Assembly: GCA_934746015.1 (NCBI GenBank)
Contig: CAKVEW010000033.1
Span: 1-35,325 of the forward strand
DNA from: an uncultured Clostridium sp.
GTDB taxonomy: Bacteria > Bacillota > Clostridia > Clostridiales > Clostridiaceae
Direction of reading: 5' to 3'
Length of the DNA stretch: 35,325 bases
Position numbers and translations under genes: made by a program. The notes beneath the pieces were generated by a model that did no database searches, was not told the origin of the DNA, and worked only from the letters and a program-made list of their open reading frames with translations. Of this stretch, positions 7,668 through 17,456 are shown piece by piece. The first letter of the stretch is position 1. Each line of letters starts with the position of its first letter.

Positions 7668-9320
7668 TTAATTGGTTTGTTTTGCAACAGCTTTAAATCT
7701 ATCACAATCTCCTGATTCTTCTGTACCATAAGTGATTAATTCTACCACTATAGGTTCATTACAATTATATAATTCTGAACTGATATTTATTAATTCCTCT
7801 AAAGTAGAAATTTTATATGATTTTATCCCCATAGATTCACTTACTTTTGCTATATTAACTCTATTGAAATTAATATTAGGAATTGTTCTTCCAAAGACAA
7901 ATGTTTGTCCTTTATCAACGTAGTTAAACTTTGCATTATTAATAATAAAATATATAATTGGTAAATTATACTCTTTTGCTGTTAATAATTCCATTCCATT
8001 CATGTAATAAGAACCATCTCCAACTAAAACAGCTACCTTTTCTGTTGCACAAGATAATGCTGCTCCTACAGCTCCTCCTATTACAGTCCCCATAGAACCA
8101 TAATTAAGGCTAGCAGCGAACTTAGATTTCACTGGTAAATGTAAATACTTAAATGTATGGTTCATAAACTCCCCTATATCACATAAATAAGTAGTACTTT
8201 CATTTAATATTTCTGGTAGAGTTTCTAATACTCTTCTTATGGAAATGCCAGTATGGTTATTTATATATACTTTATTTAATTTTGATTTATCATATATATA
8301 TTCTTCTTTTATGAAATTTTCTTCTATATTGTTTATGATTAAACCAATAGCTTCTTTTACATCATATAAAACTGCAATCTTATTCTCTACGCTTTTTCTA
8401 TTTAAAATTTCATCATTATGATCTATTTGGATAATTACTTTCCCATCACAGAAATTCTTATCAAAATTTTGCGTTGCACTTTCACCAAGAGAAGATCCTA
8501 AAACTAAAATAGTTTCTATATCCTTTGATTTAATATACTCATTAGCAAAATCACTTGAATAAAATCCAAAATTCCCTATATATAATGGATTCGTATGTTT
8601 AACATTACTTTTCCCCTGCGGCGTTGTCATTACATACCAGCCTAATTTATTTGATAAAGTATCTATTTCATCACTAATATCTTTTGCTCCATGTCCAACT
8701 AAAATAACTCCTTTTTTAGAGCTATTTATTTTATTAATAGCTATTTCTAGCCCTTTATCATCTTTAAATATTCCTTCTGTTTCAATATTTAAATCTACAG
8801 CTTCCTCTTCTGGACTATGTAATTTCATAGGTAAATCCATAGGTATTGATATATGTACTGGTCCATATGGTTTTGTAGTTGCTACCTTAATTGCTAATTT
8901 TAATTCCTTAATTACATCCTTATCATTAATAATAGTTTTACTATACTTTGTAATACTACTAGTTATATTGGTTGTTTCTAATTCTTGAACACAACCTTTT
9001 CCTCTGCTTAAGGTAGTTGTACTTCCTGATATTATTAACATAGGAAGCTGATTAACATAGGCATCTGCAATACCATTTAATCCATTGGTAGGCCCTACTC
9101 CTCCTGATAAAATAGCTACTCCTAACTTATTTGATAAATCAGAATATCTTGCAGCAGAATATGTAGCTCCTGCCTCTGATTTAGTAACTATAAGTTTTAT
9201 ATCTGTATCCTCTATACAATCATTAATATATCCTGTATTCCCCGAAGGAACTCCAAATATATATTTAACTTCTATAGTTTCTAATTCTTTAAGTATTTGT
9301 TGTGCTATTGTTCTGTCCAT
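7668..9320 (-). CDS. Thiamine-diphosphate keto-acid decarboxylase / acetolactate synthase-like enzyme
   Basis: A 550-residue protein of the pyruvate decarboxylase / acetolactate synthase superfamily, with the three usual domains: pyrimidine-binding (1-170), central (190-330) and PP-binding (370-540). Glu49 in VTKSEAGA is in the place of the glutamate that activates the cofactor. The cofactor motif starts GDGSYYMNG and ends in IINN. The segment GPTNGLNGIADAYVNQLP matches the acetolactate synthase type. Substrate cannot be read from the sequence: indolepyruvate or phenylpyruvate decarboxylase, or a catabolic acetolactate synthase, are the main options. No small regulatory subunit is adjacent. 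Its start lies 16 bases inside a GAF-like gene, so the two are co-translated. Confidence 0.85.
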   Translation of the reverse strand: MDRTIAQQILKELETIEVKYIFGVPSGNTGYINDCIEDTDIKLIVTKSEAGATYSAARYSDLSNKLGVAILSGGVGPTNGLNGIADAYVNQLPMLIISGSTTTLSRGKGCVQELETTNITSSITKYSKTIINDKDVIKELKLAIKVATTKPYGPVHISIPMDLPMKLHSPEEEAVDLNIETEGIFKDDKGLEIAINKINSSKKGVILVGHGAKDISDEIDTLSNKLGWYVMTTPQGKSNVKHTNPLYIGNFGFYSSDFANEYIKSKDIETILVLGSSLGESATQNFDKNFCDGKVIIQIDHNDEILNRKSVENKIAVLYDVKEAIGLIINNIEENFIKEEYIYDKSKLNKVYINNHTGISIRRVLETLPEILNESTTYLCDIGEFMNHTFKYLHLPVKSKFAASLNYGSMGTVIGGAVGAALSCATEKVAVLVGDGSYYMNGMELLTAKEYNLPIIYFIINNAKFNYVDKGQTFVFGRTIPNINFNRVNIAKVSESMGIKSYKISTLEELINISSELYNCNEPIVVELITYGTEESGDCDRFKAVAKQTN

Positions 9321-9745
9321 AGTATTATCTCCTTAATATATTCATTGTATCTTCCTATTATTTCAACTATTTCCTCTTTATCTTTTTTAGTATAAGTATA
9401 ATATTTTGAAAAAACAGGCATTGTGACAAATCCTATAATTTTTTCATTGTCCTTTATAGGAATTAAATTTGTTGACTTAATTCCAAAATTTAATAGACAT
9501 TCTGGATCTGTTTCTTTAACTTCATCAACGAATATTTCTTTTTTCGAAACTACCATCTCAGATAAATACTTATCCTCATCAATTATCATTTTCTTATCAT
9601 TGTGAAACCTTTTCCACTCTTCTATGGTTATAGATGAGTTCATCTTCCAAAAAGGGTGTAAAAAATTTTCTTTTATAATATGTATACCTATATCTTCAAA
9701 ATAAGGTTTGTTCTTTAATTCATTTAATAATTCTGTAAAGTACAT
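9305..9745 (-). CDS. Stand-alone GAF-like sensor protein
   Basis: A 146-residue soluble protein. The second half has the pattern of a GAF domain: a strand with EIFVDEVKETDPECLLNFGIKS, then NLIPIKDNEKIIGFVTMPVF, then a terminal helix starting TKKDKEEIVEIIGRY. This is a visual match, not a search result. No output domain (HTH, kinase, GGDEF) is attached. The frame extends three codons to a GTG at 9754, but GAGGTG sits 6 bases before the ATG at 9745, so I chose the ATG. It overlaps the TPP-enzyme gene, suggesting that it senses a ligand related to that enzyme or interacts with it. Confidence 0.6.
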   Translation of the reverse strand: MYFTELLNELKNKPYFEDIGIHIIKENFLHPFWKMNSSITIEEWKRFHNDKKMIIDEDKYLSEMVVSKKEIFVDEVKETDPECLLNFGIKSTNLIPIKDNEKIIGFVTMPVFSKYYTYTKKDKEEIVEIIGRYNEYIKEIILWTEQ

Positions 9746-9807
9746 AATTATCACCTCTCCTTATTTATTTTTCTCTAAATAAAATAATAATGATGAAAAC
9801 AATAAAT

Positions 9808-10185
9808 TTATTTAACTAATTCATTTATATCTGATATAAAATTCAATGTTTCTAAAAATCCAGATTCATCTTGTCTTTTAATCTGCATTAATGTCACTTT
9901 AGAAACTGGCATTACCATATGTTTCTTAGCAAAAGGTGTTATTCTATATAAGTTTGTCATTTCTCCTATTAATGAGTTAACCTCTTGAAATGAAGTTTTA
10001 AGTTCAAATGTATTTATTATTAATTCCATAGTTGTTGTATTAAGCTTCTTTGTAATTTCTTTAAAATCATTGATAAAGTTTTTTGCATCCTCAACATTAA
10101 ATAATCCTACTCCAGATACAACCAAAAATTTTCCTTTTTCCTCCATAACATAACTTGATAATTCACTTTTCTTCTCAATTTTCAT
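9808..10185 (-). CDS. Small STAS-like protein of unknown function
   Basis: A 125-residue soluble protein without a signal peptide. Alternating strands and helices (FLVVSGVGLFNVEDA, then MELIINTFELKTSF, then HMVMPVSKVTLMQI) resemble the STAS/SpoIIAA fold, but I see no conserved phosphorylatable serine motif of anti-anti-sigma factors (DxSG). I do not recognise the family. GGAGG lies 9 bases before the ATG, and a TATAAT-type promoter lies about 75 bases upstream. A 62-bp gap with no evident terminator separates it from the GAF-like gene, so the STAS-like, GAF-like and TPP-enzyme genes may form one operon. Confidence 0.6.
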   Translation of the reverse strand: MKIEKKSELSSYVMEEKGKFLVVSGVGLFNVEDAKNFINDFKEITKKLNTTTMELIINTFELKTSFQEVNSLIGEMTNLYRITPFAKKHMVMPVSKVTLMQIKRQDESGFLETLNFISDINELVK

Positions 10186-10224
10186 AAATTTGTGCCTCCC
10201 TAAATTTGTTTTATATTATTAAAT

Positions 10225-10258
10225 TTACACATAATAATTACAGCTTTAAAATGTGTAA
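10225..10258. repeat. Inverted repeat at the start of the STAS-like transcript
   Basis: Eight-base perfect arms TTACACAT (10225-10232) and ATGTGTAA (10251-10258) surround an 18-base spacer. They lie just downstream of the predicted -10 element at 10261-10266, so the right arm covers the expected transcription start. A repressor operator or a 5' hairpin are both possible. The arms are short and this is a low-confidence site. Confidence 0.3.
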
Positions 10259-10260
10259 TC

Positions 10261-10288
10261 ATTATACCCTTTTATTATCGGAGGTCTA
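10261..10288 (-). promoter_or_regulatory. Predicted promoter for the STAS-like gene operon
   Basis: On the minus strand TAGACC and a perfect TATAAT are 16 bases apart, about 75 bases before the ATG at 10185. The -35 matches four of six consensus bases. It is the only good sigma-A-type candidate in the gap between 10185 and the terminator at 10371. Confidence 0.5.
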
Positions 10289-10335
10289 TTCATTATATTT
10301 AACATTTATATTACTTTTTTATATTTCTCAATAAT

Positions 10336-10371
10336 AAAAAAAGAACATTCATAATAAATTACAAATGTTCT
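10336..10371 (-). terminator. Terminator after the dapF-lipoprotein operon
   Basis: Eight-base arms (10342-10349 and 10364-10371) form a hairpin overlapping the last base of the lipoprotein stop codon. On the minus strand it is followed by a run of seven T residues, as expected for a Rho-independent terminator. Confidence 0.8.
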
Positions 10372-11357
10372 CATTTATAGTTAATAAAATAATATCCGCC
10401 TTCATTATTCATTAATTCACTAATGGCACCATCTTTGCAAATATATACTCTATCCATTTTGGGCTCATCTCCACCAATAAATAAAATATTACCATTAGAA
10501 TCTTTTGACAATCCTTTTTCTAAATTAATTATTTTAGGGAAATCATATACTAATCTTTTTATTTTACCATCACTATATTTATATAGTGAATAATTATTAT
10601 CTTTCATTTTCCCTATTATAAATATTCCATCCTCTGTATATTCTACATCACTTATAACATCAATGTTTTCAATTGATTCACTTATATCACCCTTTTCATT
10701 TATAAACTTTAATATTTTTTGTTTTCCTTCTTTTTGCTGTAAGAATACAACCTCATTATTTAAAACTTCTAAATATTCTACATATCCTGACTCCAGCTTA
10801 TATATAAGTTTTTCTTCATTATCATGTATATTATAAATGAAAATTCCATTATTCTTTTCATCATCAATTCCATAGTATACTAATGTTTCACTGTTATACC
10901 ATTCTATTAATTCACCTGATATAGATACGTTACTATTAATATCAATAAACTTATCTTTTTTAAGATCTTTTACCTTAAGGTTTAAATACATATCTTTAAC
11001 AAAATAACTTAAGTAATTTCCTCCTGGAGATAGTTTAGGAGAAAAAACAGTATTGGATTCATCAATTACTTTTTCTTTACCTAAATAATCTATTTTAAAC
11101 TCTCCATTTTCATTATATATATAATTCTTACTTTTTGAATCATAGAAAGTAATAATATAATCTGTTTCTATATTTTCATAAATACCATCATTCAAATTAT
11201 ATACTTTATAGGTGCCATTGTTCTCAATAGCAATTGCGCCATTATTAATTTCAATTTCTTTTATATCCTCAGTTTTACTTTTACAGCCATATATAATATT
11301 AGTTAATAATAGAATTAAGCTTACAAGTACATATTTCTTTCTTCTTTTACAATTCAT
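10371..11357 (-). CDS. Lipoprotein with TolB/WD40-like repeats
   Basis: A 328-residue protein with a lipoprotein signal peptide: basic start MNCKRRKK, a hydrophobic stretch and lipobox IIYGC25, so Cys25 should be lipidated and the protein tethered outside the membrane. The mature part is made of repeated beta units such as FSPKLSPGGNYLSYF, VEYTEDGIFIIGKMKDNNYSLYKY and ISGELIEWYNSETLVYYG. These resemble TolB/WD40-type propeller blades, though the family is not certain. It follows dapF by 10 bases with AAGAGGT before the ATG, so the two are probably co-transcribed. Function unknown; a cell-envelope sensor or scaffold role is an inference. Confidence 0.7.
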   Translation of the reverse strand: MNCKRRKKYVLVSLILLLTNIIYGCKSKTEDIKEIEINNGAIAIENNGTYKVYNLNDGIYENIETDYIITFYDSKSKNYIYNENGEFKIDYLGKEKVIDESNTVFSPKLSPGGNYLSYFVKDMYLNLKVKDLKKDKFIDINSNVSISGELIEWYNSETLVYYGIDDEKNNGIFIYNIHDNEEKLIYKLESGYVEYLEVLNNEVVFLQQKEGKQKILKFINEKGDISESIENIDVISDVEYTEDGIFIIGKMKDNNYSLYKYSDGKIKRLVYDFPKIINLEKGLSKDSNGNILFIGGDEPKMDRVYICKDGAISELMNNEGGYYFINYK

Positions 11358-11367
11358 TTTTTACCTC

Positions 11368-12189
11368 TTAATACAATAATTCTCCCTTACAAATAAATTT
11401 TGATTCACCAATCATATATACATCTCCACTACTAAGCTCAACTTCTAGTTTTCCCCCTAAGGTTATTACCTTAACTTTATGTGAACACATTCCAAGTTTA
11501 TTTAAAGCAACTACTGATGCACAGCACCCTGTTCCACAAGCTAAAGTAGCACCTGCTCCCCTTTCCCAGGTTCGTACTTCTATATTATTTTCATCAATTA
11601 TATTTACAAAATTGACATTTGTTTTTTCAATAAATAAATCATAATTTTCTATTATCTTACCATCTTCAATAGAATATTCTTTTTTATTGTTAATTAATAT
11701 TGTATGAGGAACCCCCATTAATAAACTAGTTAGTTTATAAGATTTATTATTAATTATAACTTCCTCATTAATTAATTCCTCTTTATTTTTTAATAATATA
11801 TCTTTGCCTTTAAAAGTTGCTTTCCCCATATTAACTTTAACCAAAGTGACTTTATTATTATCTATATATAAATTAACAGACTTAACCCCATCCCCTGTTT
11901 CTATGTCTATCTTATCTTTATTAATCATCTTAATTTCATACAAATATTTTGCAAAACATCTTATTGCATTTCCACACATATTTGCTCTTGAACCATCACT
12001 ATTAATAATCACCATCTTAGCATCAGCAATACTTGATTTTCTAATTATAACCAATCCATCTGCACCAATACCAAATCTTCTATTACAAACTTGCTTTGCT
12101 AGTTCTTCTTCTGTATAAATCAGTAACTCTTCAGTATCCTCTATGAATATAAAATCATTGCCTAAGCCTTGCATTTTTATAAAATTCAT
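11368..12189 (-). CDS. dapF: Diaminopimelate epimerase
   Basis: Converts LL- to meso-diaminopimelate for lysine and peptidoglycan synthesis, without a cofactor, by two cysteines acting as acid and base. Both are present: Cys72 in NMCGNAIRC and Cys218 in ATLACGTGCC. The 273 residues match the usual length, and the start MNFIKMQGLGNDFI is the family N-terminus. It stands 93 bp from the divergent rqcH, and the promoters must share that gap. The lipoprotein gene follows after 10 bp. DapF fits the DAP-type MurE encoded at 25991-27442. Confidence 0.97.
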   Translation of the reverse strand: MNFIKMQGLGNDFIFIEDTEELLIYTEEELAKQVCNRRFGIGADGLVIIRKSSIADAKMVIINSDGSRANMCGNAIRCFAKYLYEIKMINKDKIDIETGDGVKSVNLYIDNNKVTLVKVNMGKATFKGKDILLKNKEELINEEVIINNKSYKLTSLLMGVPHTILINNKKEYSIEDGKIIENYDLFIEKTNVNFVNIIDENNIEVRTWERGAGATLACGTGCCASVVALNKLGMCSHKVKVITLGGKLEVELSSGDVYMIGESKFICKGELLY

Positions 12190-12217
12190 AAAATCCCTCC
12201 TTTTATCTTTTATTCCA

Positions 12218-12247
12218 TTGATAAGACTTACTATTAAATGTTATACT
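12218..12247 (+). promoter_or_regulatory. Predicted rqcH promoter
   Basis: TTGATA (12218-12223) and TATACT (12242-12247) are 18 bases apart, with transcription expected near 12254 and the rqcH ATG at 12283. This supports the shorter RqcH start, since the longer reading frame would begin inside the promoter, at 12238. Confidence 0.65.
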
Positions 12248-12282
12248 ATCCTTATGTTATTACCAAAGAAAGGATGATACTT

Positions 12283-14031
12283 ATGGCTTTGGATGGTATC
12301 TACTTATATAGTTTATTACATGATTTTAAAAAATCAATATTAAATTGTAAAATAGATAAAATTAATCAACCAGAAAAAGATGAAGTAATTTTAACACTAA
12401 GAAAGGATAGAGAAAATATTAAATTATTAATATCTGCTTCTTCTAAATTTCCTAGAATTCATTTAACTAATGTAAGTAAACCAAACCCACTTCAAGCACC
12501 AATGTTTACTATGGTAATGAGAAAGTATTTAATTGGTGGCAGAATAACCAATATTACTCAATTAAATGGTGATAGAATAATACAATTCCATGTTGAATCT
12601 ACTGATGAATTAGGGTTTGATAGTAAATATATCTTAATAGTTGAAATCATGGGAAGACATAGCAATATAACCCTTGTTAGAGAAAGAGATAATAAAATTA
12701 TGGAATGTATTAAGCATATTTCTTCAGATGTAAACACATATAGAGTTTTATATCCAGGAATAAGCTATGTATATCCTCCAAGTTCTCACAAATTAGATCC
12801 ATTTAATTTTTCTTTTGATGATTATAATATATATTTAGAAAACAATAAAATATCTATAGATGAACTTTTTTTCACAAATACCTTTACAGGTATAGGAAAA
12901 CCATTATCTAGAAACTTATATATAAATTTCCTACAAGATAATGATAACATAAATAGCTATAATATTTTTAATTTCTTCAAAATATTTATAAAAAATATTG
13001 AAAATAACTTTTCATATAATATATATAAAGAAAATGATATTTTTAAGGATTTTCATTGTATCAACTTAGATATATATAAAAACAAGTATTCTAAAATAAA
13101 TTTTGATAATCCAAATCTGTTATTAGATGAATTTTTTACTATAAAAGACAAACAAGATAGATTACTTAGTAGAAGTACAGATTTACAAAAACTAATAACT
13201 ACAAATATAGATAGATGTAATAATAAAACAAAGAAATTAAAAAATATTTTGAAAGAATGTGATGAAAAACTCAAATATAAAATTTTTGGTGATTTATTAA
13301 CCTCTTACATATATCTAATTAATAAAGGTCAAAAAGAAATTAAATTACTAAACTTTTACAATTCAAATGAAGAAGAATATATCACTATAAAGTTAGATGA
13401 AAATAAATCTCCTTCAGAAAACATACAAAGTTACTACAAAAAATATAATAAATTAAAAAAATCAGAAGAATCCGCTATTGAACAATTAGAAAAAAATGAA
13501 GCTGAACTTGAATACTTAAATTCAGTATTTACTAATATAATAAATTGCGAAAATTATAATGAAATAAATGATATAAAAAGAGAATTAACTGAAACTGGAT
13601 ATTTAAAATTCAAAGGAAATTCTAAAAATAATAAAAAAGAAAAGCCTTCTAAGCCTATCCACCTAATTTCTTCTGATGGTATTGATATTTATATTGGAAA
13701 AAACAACATTCAAAATGATTATTTAACTTTAAAATTTGCAAATAAAAATCATTTATGGCTTCACACAAAAAATATACCTGGTTCACATGTTATTTTATGT
13801 AGTGATAATCCTAGTGACAAAGCTATAGAAGAAGCCGCTATACTAGCAGCTTATTATAGCAAAGCTAAAAATTCCACAAAAGTTCCAGTAGATTATACTA
13901 TTGTAAAAAATATAAAGAAACCTAATGGTGCAAAACCAGGAATGGTTATATACCATACTAATTATACAATTTATACTGAGCCTACAAATTACAATAAATT
14001 TAAGTTTGATAATAATAAAATAATAAATTAA
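12283..14031 (+). CDS. rqcH: Rqc2/NEMF homologue RqcH (fibronectin-binding protein family)
   Basis: RqcH binds stalled 50S subunits and recruits alanyl-tRNA to add C-terminal alanine tails that mark nascent chains for degradation. The 582-residue protein has the NFACT-N domain (MALDGIYLY..., EIMGRHSNITLV at about residues 120-130), a long central coiled-coil region and the C-terminal NFACT-R domain (DIYIGKNNIQNDYLT...HLWLHTKNIPGSHV). The frame extends 15 codons to an ATG at 12238, which overlaps the predicted promoter. The ATG at 12283 has AAAGGA 8-9 bases upstream and gives the family start. Older annotation calls such proteins fibronectin-binding (FbpA/PavA). Plus-strand gene convergent with the RNA methyltransferase. 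Confidence 0.93.
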   Translation: MALDGIYLYSLLHDFKKSILNCKIDKINQPEKDEVILTLRKDRENIKLLISASSKFPRIHLTNVSKPNPLQAPMFTMVMRKYLIGGRITNITQLNGDRIIQFHVESTDELGFDSKYILIVEIMGRHSNITLVRERDNKIMECIKHISSDVNTYRVLYPGISYVYPPSSHKLDPFNFSFDDYNIYLENNKISIDELFFTNTFTGIGKPLSRNLYINFLQDNDNINSYNIFNFFKIFIKNIENNFSYNIYKENDIFKDFHCINLDIYKNKYSKINFDNPNLLLDEFFTIKDKQDRLLSRSTDLQKLITTNIDRCNNKTKKLKNILKECDEKLKYKIFGDLLTSYIYLINKGQKEIKLLNFYNSNEEEYITIKLDENKSPSENIQSYYKKYNKLKKSEESAIEQLEKNEAELEYLNSVFTNIINCENYNEINDIKRELTETGYLKFKGNSKNNKKEKPSKPIHLISSDGIDIYIGKNNIQNDYLTLKFANKNHLWLHTKNIPGSHVILCSDNPSDKAIEEAAILAAYYSKAKNSTKVPVDYTIVKNIKKPNGAKPGMVIYHTNYTIYTEPTNYNKFKFDNNKIIN

Positions 14032-14034
14032 AAA

Positions 14035-14077
14035 ATTCCTTCAAATACTAGATATAATATCTAATATTTGAAGGAAT
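14035..14077. terminator. Bidirectional terminator between rqcH and the RNA methyltransferase
   Basis: A nearly continuous 20-bp stem (14035-14054 with 14058-14077, one mismatch) closes on a 3-base loop between two convergent genes. A run of T residues follows on the plus strand and of A residues precedes it, so it can end transcripts in both directions. Confidence 0.85.
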
Positions 14078-14099
14078 AAATTTTTATATGCTTATAATT

Positions 14100-15257
14100 T
14101 TATATATGATTAATTAGCATATCTCCATCATTCTTTATTAGTTCATTATCAAAGTATTGGTAATAATAACATTTTAATTTTCCATTATATAGCTTTCTAT
14201 TTTTGCTTGATTTAATTCCAAATGGAACTTCAAATTTTTCATAAGAAGTTAGTATATTATAATCCCAATTTATAAATCTTCTCTTATACTTACCAAAAAT
14301 ATTATAAAGTTCTTCAACTTCTTTCTTTTCACCTAATCTTTCTCCATATGGAGGATTTGATATTATAAACCCGTATTTATCACTATTAGAAAAATCTTTG
14401 AAATCTCTTCTATGAAATTCTATATATTTAGATACTCCTGCTTTTTCAGCATTACTTCTAGCCACTTTTAAAATTCTTCCATCTATATCATAACCTAAAA
14501 GCTTTATATCCTTATTCTTTATAGCTCTCTCTGCACCTTCTCTAACTTGTTCAAATATATCTTCATCCATTGTTGGCCAAGTTTCACAGGTAAATGATCT
14601 ACATAGTCCAGGTGCTATATTTTGCATAATCATTGCTGCTTCTATTAGTATAGTACCTGAACCACAAAATGGATCTATTAAAGTAAAATCTTCCTTCCAT
14701 CTAGAAATCAATACCATAGCAGCTGCTAAAGTTTCTTTTAAAGGAGCTATACCTGCTTCTTCTCTATATCCTCTTTTATGTAACCCAGGACCTGATGTAT
14801 CTATAGTCAATGTTACAACATCCTTTAATATAGCTACTTCTATTTTATATAATGGTCCATCCTCTGAAAATTGTGTTATTCCATATGAATTTGTCATACT
14901 ATCTACTATAGCTTTTTTTACTATAGACTGACAATCTGGAACACTATGTAGTGTTGATTTAACAGATTTTCCATTAACATGCATAATTCCATCAACAGGA
15001 ATCAACTCACTCCATTTTATATTCTTTGTTCCTTGGAATAACTCTTCAAAACTTCTAGCTTCAAATTCTCCCATTTTTATTAATATTCTATCAGCAGTTC
15101 TTAAATGAATATTAGCAATGGCTATATCCATTTCGTCACCTTGAAAATGTACCTTGCCATTTTCTGTTTTTAAATTTTCATATCCTAAAGCTTTTAATTC
15201 TTTTGCAGTTATACCCTCTAACCCAAAGGTAGTTGTAGCAATTAAATCATATTCCAT
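14100..15257 (-). CDS. THUMP-domain RNA guanine-N2 methyltransferase (RlmL N-domain/YpsC type)
   Basis: A 385-residue SAM-dependent RNA methyltransferase. The N-terminal ferredoxin-like and THUMP region (about 45-155) binds RNA. The Rossmann domain carries DPFCGSGTILIEAA (SAM binding) and the catalytic NPPYGERLG motif typical of N2-guanine methyltransferases. By family it probably makes m2G in 23S rRNA, like the N-terminal half of E. coli RlmL or B. subtilis YpsC; the exact site is not readable from sequence. The frame continues 17 codons upstream into pyrR. AAGGAG six bases before the ATG at 15257 fixes the shorter start, 10 bp after the pyrR stop. Last gene of the rluD-pyrR operon. Confidence 0.88.
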   Translation of the reverse strand: MEYDLIATTTFGLEGITAKELKALGYENLKTENGKVHFQGDEMDIAIANIHLRTADRILIKMGEFEARSFEELFQGTKNIKWSELIPVDGIMHVNGKSVKSTLHSVPDCQSIVKKAIVDSMTNSYGITQFSEDGPLYKIEVAILKDVVTLTIDTSGPGLHKRGYREEAGIAPLKETLAAAMVLISRWKEDFTLIDPFCGSGTILIEAAMIMQNIAPGLCRSFTCETWPTMDEDIFEQVREGAERAIKNKDIKLLGYDIDGRILKVARSNAEKAGVSKYIEFHRRDFKDFSNSDKYGFIISNPPYGERLGEKKEVEELYNIFGKYKRRFINWDYNILTSYEKFEVPFGIKSSKNRKLYNGKLKCYYYQYFDNELIKNDGDMLINHI

Positions 15258-15267
15258 AACTATCTCC

Positions 15268-16732
<1,465 letters not shown>

Positions 16733-16765
16733 TAATTAATCTCCATATTTTTTAATTCTTAACAC

Positions 16766-16794
16766 ATTATAATATATCAAAACTTCACACTCAA
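16766..16794 (-). promoter_or_regulatory. Predicted promoter of the rluD-pyrR-methyltransferase operon
   Basis: On the minus strand TTGAGT (16789-16794) and a perfect TATAAT (16766-16771) are separated by exactly 17 bases, about 35-60 bases before the rluD ATG at 16732. It lies just downstream of the divIVA terminator, so rluD starts a new transcription unit. Confidence 0.75.
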
Positions 16795-16815
16795 TAGATA
16801 ACCTTCATTAAAACG

Positions 16816-16843
16816 AAAAAAAATCCGTTTAAAACGGATTTTT
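16816..16843 (-). terminator. Terminator after divIVA
   Basis: Twelve-base arms (16819-16830 and 16832-16843) around AATCCG/CGGATT form a compact hairpin overlapping the divIVA stop codon. On the minus strand a run of eight T residues follows. This is a strong Rho-independent terminator that closes the yggS-divIVA block. Confidence 0.88.
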
Positions 16844-17438
16844 ATTCTGTTTGTGCAAAAAAGCTTTTTATTTCATCCATATCTTCAGTATCCATATCTT
16901 CAATTTCTTCTATATTTTTATGAGATAAATTTATACTGTCTTCCTTTTCTAACTTTTCTACAGGTTCAGAAACATTATAATTCTTAGTTAAGTCTTTTTC
17001 TAATTCATCAAAAGTCTCAGTTTGAGCATTCATAAAGTTTCTAAATTTTGCTCTAAACTTTATAAATTCTTGTTTTACTTTTTCATATTCATCATTAATT
17101 GATATTACATCATTATGAGCTTTATCTATTATTTTCTTAGCTGCTTCATTAGCATTTTTTAGAATCATATCGGATTCTTTTTGAGATGCTTCTCTTGCTT
17201 GCTCTGCAGCATTTTGTGCTAATAATAAAGTATTTTGTATAGTATTTTCTATTTTTACATAGTGTTCTAACTTTTCATTTACTCTTGATAGATTTTCCTT
17301 AAGTCTTGAATTTTCCTTATAAAGTTCCTCATAATTTTCTATGATTTCATTTATAAATTCATCAACTTCATCACTGTCATATCCTCTAAATCCTTTTTTA
17401 AACTCTTTATTGCTTATATCCATTGGAGTAAGCTTCAT
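16842..17438 (-). CDS. divIVA: Cell division initiation protein DivIVA
   Basis: DivIVA marks curved membrane at poles and septa through an N-terminal lipid-binding domain and polymerises by coiled coils. The 198-residue protein begins MKLTPMDISNKEFKKGFRGY, the conserved membrane-binding start, and continues as a long coiled coil (about 30-150) with an acidic tail. The frame reaches three codons upstream to a GTG, but GAGGTG is the ribosome binding site for the ATG at 17438, 8 bases away. It follows ylmH after 18 bp and ends the block sepF-ylmG-ylmH-divIVA, the standard Firmicute arrangement. Confidence 0.95.
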   Translation of the reverse strand: MKLTPMDISNKEFKKGFRGYDSDEVDEFINEIIENYEELYKENSRLKENLSRVNEKLEHYVKIENTIQNTLLLAQNAAEQAREASQKESDMILKNANEAAKKIIDKAHNDVISINDEYEKVKQEFIKFRAKFRNFMNAQTETFDELEKDLTKNYNVSEPVEKLEKEDSINLSHKNIEEIEDMDTEDMDEIKSFFAQTE

Positions 17439-17456
17439 AAAAATCACCTCTACCTA

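Noticed and set aside
12238..12282. Longer RqcH with 15 extra N-terminal residues
   Set aside because: The extension overlaps the predicted promoter, has no ribosome binding site and does not fit the family start MALDG.
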